A stretch of DNA of 64,000 nucleotides from Selaginella moellendorffii. Taxonomy: Eukaryota > Streptophyta > Lycopodiopsida > Selaginellales > Selaginellaceae. The translations under genes were made by a program, and so were the position numbers. Below the pieces are notes generated by a model, which did no database searches, had not been told where the DNA came from, and saw nothing but the letters and a program-made list of their open reading frames with translations. Positions 57,113-64,000 of the stretch are shown piece after piece. The first letter of the stretch is position 1; each line of letters opens with the position of its first letter. The stretch spans positions 577,128 to 641,127 of the forward strand of contig NW_003314295.1 of the NCBI RefSeq assembly GCF_000143415.4, in the 5' to 3' direction.

Positions 57113-57887
57113 ATGATCCTCCAGCCCAGCGCGCGCATTCGCATTCCAGTGGCGATTTGGGCGGGATTGGAGATGGAGAGCGGCAGCGATCGGTCGCCAG
57201 TGGAGGAGAAGAGTAATGCGCGGGATCATCACCATCCCCAGCACCAGCTAGGGAAGCTCCAGATGCTGCCGGCATTGCCAAGGATTGTGCTGGTTGTGGA
57301 GTCGATTGGAGATTTCCAGGGAAGGCACGCCGGCGATGGGGGCGATTCCTCCTCTTCCCCTCGCTGCTCTTCCACGTCCACCTCCTCCATCGGCGCCTCT
57401 GATTTGGGCGAGAATGTGGATGAGAGCAATGAGGTGGAAAGCCCCCTGCGCGATTCGTCCTCGTCGGGGCCCCTGGAGCGCATGGAGACGCTGGAATCCT
57501 CGCTGCCGCTCAAGTAAGCAGTGTTCTTCCCCCATTTCATTTTCCTTGCTCTTCCAAGAAGCTCTCTCCTCATTCTTTGTCTCTTCGCGCGATTCCAGGC
57601 GAGGATTGTCGCAGTTCTTCGATGGCAAGTCGAGATCTTTCACATCGCTCAAGGAGGTGGCGTCGGCAGCATCGGCGACGCAGCTGCGCAAGCCCGAGTA
57701 CCCATTCAAGCGGCGGAAGATGGTGATGCACAGCCAGATGCGCAGCCGCGCCAAATCCTCCTCCAATCTCCGCAAGATGCTGGGCCGCGCCGGGGGCGAG
57801 GCGTGGTCGCCACCGAGATTCGTCAGCGTCAGCTCCTTCCTACCCAGATCTTTCTCGCTCTCCAACATCGTCCACCAAAACGTTTAG
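57113..57887 (+). CDS. OXS3-like stress-associated nuclear protein
   Basis: Two exons. The first ATG is at 57113 (MILQPSARIRIPVAIWAGLE) with a second in-frame ATG at 57173 (MESGSDRSPVEEK), which would be the more family-like start. A long Ser-rich acidic region follows, then MESLESSLPLK-type wording (METLESSLPLK). The intron between 57513 and about 57598 joins LK to RGLSQFFDGKSRSFTSLKEV. This LPxKRGLSxxxxGKSxSF block is the family hallmark. After it come PFKRRKMVMHSQMRSRAKSS and PPRFVSVSSFLPRSFSL. OXIDATIVE STRESS 3 proteins are small plant nuclear proteins linked to tolerance of heavy metals and oxidants. The exact biochemical role is not known. A CA repeat starts 25 bp past the stop. Confidence 0.8.
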
Positions 57888-57912
57888 GGTTCTTGGCGGG
57901 ATGGAGAATACT

Positions 57913-57940
57913 CACACACACACACACACACACACACACA
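57913..57940. repeat. CA microsatellite in 3' UTR of OXS3-like gene
   Basis: About fourteen uninterrupted CA units just after the stop codon at 57887. Length variation is expected between individuals. Confidence 0.9.
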
Positions 57941-57949
57941 AAGCAAATG

Positions 57950-59049
57950 CGCTGGTACTCTTTCAAACGTAGCGGTGGACGGCCTCAATTTTGGAAACTT
58001 CTCTCTTTCATCTCTTTCCTCTTCCTCTCTTCTTGTACAAATACCAAAGCATTTCAGCATTTCCATTCTCTCTTTCTTTGTTCTTGGAGAGTTCTTTGTG
58101 ATTGTCTCTTGGAGAGTTCTTTGTGAGAGTTCTTTGTGATTAGGCTCTTGGTGAGTTCTTTTCGTATCATCTTATCGACCAAAGCTCATCGCTTGTCATC
58201 GTTTCGCGAGCGTTCGCTGGGTGAAAAACTTGGTTTTGCGCGTTTTTTTTTTATTCTCTGTTTTTCCGTAGATTTCGAGCACCAAATCCGATCCTGCTGC
58301 CCCTCCCCGGAAGAACGAACTGTAGTATAGCAGTAGCCAACATCACGCAGAATCCAGAGTGCCTTGGAGGGCCTACTCCTCCACAGCACACAAATCACAC
58401 CATAAACACCGCTGCGCGGCTATGCCTCGGGAGAACAAACTCGGCTCCTTTTCCCCGCTTCTTTTCTTTCTTTTTCTCGCTCTTCCTGGGTCGATGAGAG
58501 GAGTCCCTGGAAAGAGAAGGATGATACAAAAAAATACAAATAAAGTAACGTAGAAAGGAAATCTCGTACCTCGCTTGCGATGATAACATCCGAATCAGTT
58601 GCTGTGGTTTTTGTCTGAAAGGCTCTGTGTTCTGGAAACTTTTCCCTGCTTGTCTCCTGTTCCCGGCTGCTGGCGCTGTTAACGGAGAACACTTTCGCTT
58701 TAAAGCCTTTCTTCTTTTTCTTTCGAGTCAGCAGCAGCGGCAACAGTGGCAACGGCAGCAGCGGCGTTTTGTTTCTCCTTCAAGATTGATGGCTGGAGCG
58801 ACCTGCGGCAGAAGTGAGCTCAATGAGAGATGCCGCGGACAGCAATGGCGACGACCACGAGGCCGGAAACCAGAAAATCCAAAGAGCATGACGGTTACCT
58901 TCAGCTGAAGTGACGACTGTGTTTTTCTTCTCGTCGAGTAGCAAATGGCCTGTAAATAGAACGGAAACCGCAAGAAGCAAAATGGCTCAAACTTATTCCA
59001 TTTCTCGAAAGCATCGAGCTATAAAAGAATAATTTTTCGTCTTTGGCAG
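57950..59049. other. Unresolved region with possible extra exons on the minus strand
   Basis: The minus strand holds a likely exon at 58909-58959, flanked by acceptor ctatttacag and donor GTAACC, and a further acceptor ctgccgcag at about 58815. They lie just downstream of the phosphoserine phosphatase stop and could be alternative 3' exons or 3' UTR introns of that gene. Open readings in this part (for example the Ala-rich KQNAAAAVATVAAAAD) do not join in phase. I see no gene I can name. Confidence 0.35.
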
Positions 59050-60316
59050 TTAATCCAAACCTTGTGCGAGAGTATTAAAATCCGTAACACACCAGTCAGC
59101 TCCAGCTGCAACGTTGGGACGCATTTGGACGCCTGCGAAGCAGATGAAAATATCCGCACCACCGGGCATTCGCGCCTATAAATTTTCACAGTTAAGACAG
59201 GTGATCTGGTACTAGAACGACGTAAAACTCACCTCAAGATCCGTAGCTCCATCTCCGATCATGACCATTCTCTTGTAGCCATGCTGCTGTTATAACGAAC
59301 GGCAAATATCAGCATAACCGCAAAATACTGTAGAAAAATGCACGCAAACCTTTTTTATCAGAGCAATGGCAGTAGCTTTACCACCACTCCGTGACGTCGG
59401 CTCGTCCTCGTCAAAGCCATCAAATCCTCCGGCGTCATCAAACACCAACCGGTTCGCAAAAATGTTTTCTTTAGGAATGCCCAGAAGCACTGCTGCAGGC
59501 TGTGCGCACGCACACACGAGCACACGCAAAGTTCTAGTTCAAAGGACCCAGAGTTTTATAGCACGCGCAGTACCTCGATCATCTGCCTGAAACCTCCAGA
59601 TACCAGGTATACTTGCGTGCCTCTCGAGTGGACCTTTTCCACGAGCTCCCGTATTCCTGGCGTCAGTCTATTATATGTAGCACACATAGAGCTCAGAGTC
59701 GAGAACTAAAATTCCTTACTTTGGCGGATGGCTGGTCAGGTACTGGTTCACGACGGACAGAGACGGTCGAAACAATCCTAGCCTTGCAGCTAGTGCTTGT
59801 TGAAAAGTCACAGTTCCGCCCATAGCTCTGAAAGAAAGATACTTAAGTCACAAGAGTACGCAAAAGTTCTTTTCTATTTTTCTTTCTTTCTTACTTGGCA
59901 GTCCAGGACGCAACAGCTTCTCCGGCCCCGCAGTAGCTGGCCAATTCATCTATCCCCTCGTCAACGCAGACTGTGCTATCCACATCGAAGCACACGGCCT
60001 CGGCAGTTCTCCACAATTCGAGCACATCTACGCATTTTTATTTTTTTAATTTTGTTCTCAAGAGATTGAGTGAAAGAATCAGTAGAAAAGAGGGCATACC
60101 TCTAGATGGAGCAACAATGGGCTGCATTGTCGAATCCACAGCTCCTGCTGCCAAGATCGTCCATCGGCCTCTCGACGGCAAAATTTGCTGCCTCTGCCTC
60201 AAACTCACAGCAGATCCGGCCTGGAAGAGCTTGAATCGCAGCGGCGGCTGCGCGGAAGACGTGTTTGGCAGCCGATTCGCCGGGTGCGCGAGCCGCACCA
60301 CGGTACCCAGCTCCAT
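59050..60316 (-). CDS. PSP: Phosphoserine phosphatase, plastid form
   Basis: Final enzyme of the plastid phosphorylated serine pathway: 3-phosphoserine to serine. The ATG at 60316 (MELGTVVRLAHPANRLPNTS) opens a basic, Ser-rich leader consistent with a plastid transit peptide. After an intron come the HAD-family motifs: motif I AVCFDVDSTVCVDEGIDELA (nucleophile in DVDST), motif II YLVSGGFRQMI, a Lys motif in KATAIALIKK, and motif IV MIGDGATDLEARMPGGADIF (GDGATD). The C-terminus reads VCVTDFNTLAQGLD with TAA at 59050-59052, the length and end expected of plant PSP. Six or more introns. The GVQMRPNVAA-type strand is also present. Elongin C ends 85 bp upstream of the start on the same strand. Confidence 0.93.
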
Positions 60317-60401
60317 GATCTAAGCCCCAACATCGTAAACCCTAATCTCATACAGCGCTTTAAGAGAATCTTTTACATCGTAGCGAAAGAATATCCTATA
60401 T

Positions 60402-60820
60402 TCAGGTGTGGAGGTAATTTGCCGCCATCAAGAGCTCCAGCGTCATCTCGGGCTCGATATGAAACTCGGTCTCTTTTCCACTGCAAGGAAGAACAAAGAA
60501 AAAATCCAAGCATTGTGGCAATCGATCGATCAATTGCTCGCTCACCTCGCAAATTGCAATGACCAGTAGAAGTACTGGCACACTTTCTCGAGAATCGGCG
60601 TGCTGATCTCTGGAAATCTCACCTCTCCCAATTCGGTCTCGGTAAAGCTCCCTAGAATGCCGAGAATCTCAGAGAGGAATTTTCAGTGAATCTCCCGAGG
60701 GCTACCTGCGGATGTGAGCATGTTCTTGAGCGTGTTCGACACGAGCGCGGCCTTTCGATCGATGATGAACTCGAATCCCTCGGCGCTGATGAGCGTCACC
60801 GTGTCTTCCTTCCTCACCAT
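60402..60820 (-). CDS. ELC: Elongin C (SKP1-fold adaptor)
   Basis: Small adaptor of the SKP1/BTB fold that links BC-box proteins to cullin ubiquitin ligases or to the elongin complex. The ATG at 60820 reads MVRKEDTVTLISAEGFEFII, then DRKAALVSNTLKNMLTSA before a GT donor. The second exon reads SFTETELGEVRFPEISTPIL, EKVCQYFYWSLQFAS, and the third GKETEFHIEPEMTLELLMAA and NYLHT, with TGA at 60402-60404. Nearly every residue of these blocks matches the highly conserved elongin C consensus. Two short introns. It is head-to-head with KISH, 61 bp between start codons. Confidence 0.95.
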
Positions 60821-60881
60821 GGCAAAAGACCTCTCCTTCTCCACAAACCCTAGCGAAGAGCCCTAAAAAAGCTTTTGGAAT
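60821..60881. promoter_or_regulatory. Compact bidirectional promoter (elongin C / KISH)
   Basis: The 61 bp between the two start codons contain the word aaaccctag, a telo-box-like element common in promoters of plant housekeeping genes, and no TATA box. The two genes must share or overlap promoters. Confidence 0.55.
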
Positions 60882-61212
60882 ATGGTAAGATCTTTGGATC
60901 GATCGATCTATCGATCTAATGCGCTCGCCGGATCTTTGCAGTCGGCGCTCTTCAACTTCCAATCGTTCCTCACAGTGGCGCTCCTGGTGATCTGTACGTG
61001 CACATTTGTCAAGCTCCAGTTCCCGAGCTTCATGAATCGAAAGACTGGGTACGCGGCATTTTTCCATTTCCTGGCTTTGATCTCTAGATCCGACGCTCGA
61101 GCTACACAGATTTCGAGGAGTTTTCTGGAAAGCAGCTCGGATCGGCGAGCGATTGAGCCCTTGGGTAGCAGCAGCGTGTCTGGTAATGGGATTATACATG
61201 CTAGTCTTTTAG
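60882..61212 (+). CDS. KISH: KISH/TMEM167 small membrane protein
   Basis: Seventy-residue two-helix membrane protein of the Golgi/early secretory pathway (KISH in flies and yeast, TMEM167 in man). Exon 1 is only the ATG at 60882-60884, followed directly by GTAAGATC. A 57-bp intron leads to exon 2 at 60942 ([20 protein letters not shown], then [16 protein letters not shown]). A second intron 61049-61109 leads to exon 3 ([20 protein letters not shown], then [13 protein letters not shown]) with TAG at 61210-61212. All three joins are in phase (213 bases in total). Hydrophobic helices flank the [14 protein letters not shown] loop typical of the family. Ignoring splicing gives a longer frame that lacks the conserved C-terminus. 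Confidence 0.95.
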
Positions 61213-61342
61213 ATGAAATTTTTTCTTTGGAGCAAAGCTAGAACACCTTAAAGATTTCCAGCCGAGGATTTTCACAAGAGCTTCCTTCTATCAGGTATCA
61301 AACTCTTGTTCTTCTCCATTCTATCGAGAACAAACTCTTCTT

Positions 61343-62203
61343 TCAGCTTGCCTCCGAGATTTTCACTCCGGATGAGACTGTGGCTTGATCAAGCCCGTGA
61401 AGAGCGTCGATAAGTTGGAGCCGGAGAGAGGCCGGGCCGCTTGCCTTGCTCATGCCGATCTCTCCGGCCAGGCCGAAGAGCGCTAGAGCAAACGCGCAAG
61501 CCTCTAGGTGCTGCTCGCGGGGGTAGACCGCTGCAAACGCGGCGATGAGAGCCGTGACCGAGCAGCCAGACGCAGTGATCTTCTGGAGCATCGGCACTCC
61601 ATTGCTCACGCTCACCACTCTCGTCCCGTCCGTGACCAAGTCCACCGCTCCAGAGACCGCGACGACGCAGTGATACTTCTCCGCCAGCGATTTTGCTGCT
61701 CCGAGAGCCTGGGACGGATCATGGGCACTGTCCACTCCCTGTGCATTGATCGAACGAAGAGAAAAAACGATTTTTTAGAAGAAGAACCGAGATGGTACCT
61801 TGGTGGGCGGAAGATTTGACGCTCTGGACAGCGCAAGGATCTCGGAAGCATTGCCTCTCACGATCGAGGGGCCGAGAGCGAGGAGCTCGATGCAGGCCGA
61901 GGTTCGAAAGCTGGTGGCGCCGGCGGCGACGGGATCCAGGACCCAAGGCTTGTTGAGTTGCCGAGCTCTCGCTCCAGCGGCCTTCATCGACGCGAGCCAC
62001 TCGGGCGAGAGGGTGCCGGCGTTGATACACAGAGAGTCGGCTATGGCGACGAACTCGTCGATCTCGTCGATGGCATGCGCCATCGCCGGGGATGCTCCGG
62101 TGGCGAGAAGCGTGTTGGCCATGAAATCCATGGACACGAAGTTCGTGATGCACTGGACGAGTGGATTTGCGTCCCTCATCTTGGCCAGCGCCTCCCACGC
62201 CAT
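61343..62203 (-). CDS. ThiM: Hydroxyethylthiazole kinase (ThiM)
   Basis: Phosphorylates the thiazole alcohol (4-methyl-5-hydroxyethylthiazole) in the salvage route to thiamine. Landmarks in order are PLVQCITNFVSMDFMANTLL, ATGASPAMAHAIDEIDEF, INAGTLSPEWLASMKAA, PWVLDPVAAGATSFRT, SIVRGNASEILAL, VDSAHDPSQALGAAK, CVVAVSGAVDLVTDGTRVV and MLQKITASGCSVTALIAAFA, the last resembling the active-site GCxxTA loop. The stop is at 61343. The first ATG in frame is at 62203 (MAWEALAKMRDANP). Matching sequence (GSFQSSRE) starts at 62230 with a GTG, preceded by an acceptor-like cttctcttcttag and a gcag, so one more 5' exon may exist. There is one short intron after LPPTK. Confidence 0.85.
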
Positions 62204-62347
62204 CTCCCTGGAGCTCTGGAAGGAACCCACTGCGAGGAACTAAGAAGAGAAGAAAAATACCTCGTTTCCTCGATCACGATGTTACTATGAGCGTTCTAGC
62301 TTTAGCCAGGAAGTTGAAAGACCTGGAAGTGGTATAGATCACAAGAA

Positions 62348-62841
62348 TCACAGTGGAAGATTGAGGCCTTTGCCGACTTCAATCCCAAAAGTTTGCAAAA
62401 TGCCTCTTCCCAGGATCTGTCACGAAGAACACTAGCGTAAAATTTCGACTTAGAGAGAAAAAAACGAAGTTACCAGTTCCACGAGCGTCATTCCGACAAT
62501 GCCCAGCATCGCAGTACGAGCATTCCACAACTCGGCCGTGCTTGTGAATCCCCAGAACGCCACTGGAAGCTTGGGATTCTCTTTAGGAAGATCTATCTGC
62601 AAGAACGATCCAGGCCAGAATCAAAAGCCTCCAAGGGAGAGAGAGCACTCACTCCTTTCAGCTTGGGAGAAGCCGCACGAACACACGGCATGGAGCGGCT
62701 GCCAGGAACGCCATAGCTGCGAGGAACGAGAATTTCATGGGAGCGTTCTACCGGATAAGAGAATACCGACCTTGGATTGCCGCGACGAGAGACCAGCGCG
62801 CTTCCAAACAAGCTGCTTGGCGCGATGGCCGCCATCGCCAT
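62348..62841 (-). CDS. OHP1: One-helix protein OHP1 (LHC-like, plastid)
   Basis: Single-helix relative of light-harvesting proteins that, with OHP2 and HCF244, helps make photosystem II reaction centres in the thylakoid. The ATG at 62841 (MAMAAIAPSSLFGSALVSRR) opens a Ser/Arg-rich plastid transit peptide, then SMPCVRAASPKLKG. After introns the mature part reads VDLPKENPKLPVAFWGFTNT, AELWNARTAMLGIVGMTLVE and LILGRGILQTFGIEVGKGLN ending LPL. The AExWNxRxAMxGxxG block is the chlorophyll-binding helix, with Glu and Asn/Arg in the LHC positions. The end (GIxVGKGLxLPL) is specific for OHP1. An upstream GTG in the same frame is not the start. Confidence 0.93.
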
Positions 62842-63402
62842 TTCTTCTCCGCCACACACAGCCTATCCCCCGAGGAATTAGGTCTGGAAAGTTTGCTTTA
62901 GAGTTTGGCCGGACATTAGAAAGAGTGGAGAAGAACGAGCCCTGGAAGAAAGGTGGCGCCTTTACCAGAGAAAAACGAGGGCAAGCATGGCGTTGCTAAC
63001 CGTTGAAGCATCTGCCACGTGGCGCGACCGTGGCCGCCGATTGGCGCTCGATGATGGTAGCGAGAAAGAAAGTCTCCATGGAGAGAAAGAGCTACAGCGC
63101 CATGGAAGGGCGTGTAGGCTAGGTTGAGTCCTTGTTCCATTTCATGCTTGGGGGGATTTTCTCGTGGTATCGATGGCGCATTCTATGGCGCCTCATGGAA
63201 CCGCTTCGCTTGTCGCTGGAAGGAGGAAGAGGAGGAGCTCCTGCTAGGGTGTAGGGTTTTACTAGGGCTCCTTCGGTCCAGTGCCTCCGCGCCATCGCCA
63301 CGGCGAAATCCTCCTTCGGCTGGTCTGTGATTTCTATATTTCTCCCCTTTTCTCGCTCGATCGGAGGAAGATTATGGCTCGCGGCGATGGCGTGAGAAGA
63401 TA
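62842..63402. promoter_or_regulatory. Divergent intergenic region, OHP1 and SLT-fold genes
   Basis: About 560 bp separate the OHP1 start from the next gene on the opposite strand. No gene is supported inside. The 3' end has a short upstream reading frame directly before the next start. A GCCACGTGGC-like palindrome at about 63015-63024 (gccacgtggc) matches a plant G-box, a light- and stress-responsive element, and would suit OHP1. Confidence 0.55.
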
Positions 63403-63405
63403 ATG
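63374..63405 (+). promoter_or_regulatory. Nine-codon upstream ORF overlapping the main start
   Basis: ATG at 63374 reads M-A-R-G-D-G-V-R-R and stops at TAA 63401-63403. The stop overlaps the main start as TAATG (TAA at 63401, ATG at 63403), a configuration in which ribosomes may reinitiate. It also has a Kozak-like A at -3 (gattATG). Confidence 0.7.
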
Positions 63406-64000
63406 GTGGGGAAGTTCATCTGTGCCTCTGCCGCTGCCGCTCCTCAAGAGAGAACTGTGGAGGAGCCACACCAAGGGGCGGTGAGCATGAAGTACTGGGA
63501 CGATTGGGCCGATCCCCAGGACATGGATGCAATGTGGTCTCATCCGGAGATCAACAAGGAATGGATCGCTGCCGGAGAGATTTTCGGCAAGAAAGTTCAC
63601 ATGCTGAGGGATCCAGATGGAAGGCCTTATATCACCCAGACCGAATTGCAGGTGAGAGGAATTCTTTCTTTTGGAGCTCATGCGACTCGTCCTATTTGTT
63701 TTGGCAGGCTATCGCAGAGATTCTTGTCAAGAGACACTTTAGAGGGAAGATCAGCCAAGTGAGTGTGTTCTATCGTATAGTTTTATCTATTTTTTTTCCT
63801 TCCCTTTCTCTTGACAGACCGCTTGTAGGCCATGATATGCGCTATCGCGGAGATTGAAAGCCAAAGACACCCGCTTGCGTATACTTACAATTCCAGGATC
63901 AAAGATGTGCTCTGTGGGCTCATGAAAATGCGAAAGTCTACGGTGGAATGGCTCTCAAGGTACTAAAACATGCTTGGGTAGTGATTGATTCTCGAAAGTT
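63403..64000 (+). CDS. SLT/lysozyme-fold protein, plant type, 5' part
   Basis: The window ends inside this gene. ATG 63403 gives MVGKFICASAAAAPQERTVE. Exon 1 ends at 63651 (WDDWADPQDMDAMWSHPEIN and PDGRPYITQTELQ). Exon 2 at 63708-63758 reads AIAEILVKRHFRGKISQ. Exon 3 at 63829-63959 reads MICAIAEIESQRHPLAYTYN, then SRIKDVLCGLMKMRKSTVEW. The IAEIES...HPLAYTYN...GLM pattern is that of the soluble lytic transglycosylase/lysozyme fold, in which the Glu of the first block is catalytic. A plant-specific family carries this domain behind a WADPxDMxAMW start. Its substrate is not known to me. Introns are about 55-70 bp. Confidence 0.7.

Overview
The window is nuclear DNA of a land plant, most likely a lycophyte such as Selaginella moellendorffii. 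The evidence is plant-only families (a QLQ+WRC growth-regulating factor, OHP1, an OXS3-like protein, PLS-class PPR proteins), a eukaryotic tRNA-Arg, spliceosomal introns mostly of 50-60 bp, and gaps between coding regions often under 100 bp. The species is an inference. Two runs of N (903 and 170 bases) are assembly gaps.

Layout. 1-6.6 kb is AT-rich DNA with microsatellites, a 20-bp tandem repeat and a decayed plastid fibrillin-like gene. 6.6-14.6 kb holds four closely packed minus-strand genes: nucleoporin NUP62, a BaiN/HI0933-type flavoprotein, V-ATPase subunit d and a METTL7-like methyltransferase. 14.9-23.3 kb is plus-strand: a PPR gene, two plant-specific proteins of unknown role and an R3H protein. 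A secreted bicupin (minus) and tRNA-Arg(CCG) follow. 27.2-30.8 kb is a growth-regulating factor. 31.0-37.9 kb holds two minus-strand PPR genes, the second interrupted by a gap. 37.9-42.8 kb carries tRNA-Ile lysidine synthase (RSY3/TilS) and a kelch protein. 42.8-48.0 kb carries a conserved plastid-like protein, nucleoporin NUP58 and histidinol dehydrogenase (HDH). 48-49.9 kb is AT-rich. 49.9-53.8 kb holds two broken, intron-containing HDH copies facing each other around a 1.7-kb spacer. 53.9-64 kb holds a Yae1-domain protein, an OXS3-like protein, phosphoserine phosphatase, elongin C, KISH/TMEM167, hydroxyethylthiazole kinase, OHP1 and the start of an SLT-fold protein.

There is no operon-like pathway. 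The genes are housekeeping: histidine, serine and thiamine metabolism, nuclear pore, vacuolar pump, tRNA maturation and organelle RNA processing. Two partners of the same nuclear-pore subcomplex, NUP62 and NUP58, lie 34 kb apart. Two divergent gene pairs (PPR/TilS and elongin C/KISH) have start codons 71 and 61 bp apart and probably share promoters.

I did not find a clear new biological system. The most unusual structure is the HDH pseudogene palindrome, which could form a long hairpin RNA matching the intact HDH gene. Splice sites were read by eye, so CDS spans run from start codon to stop codon and include introns.
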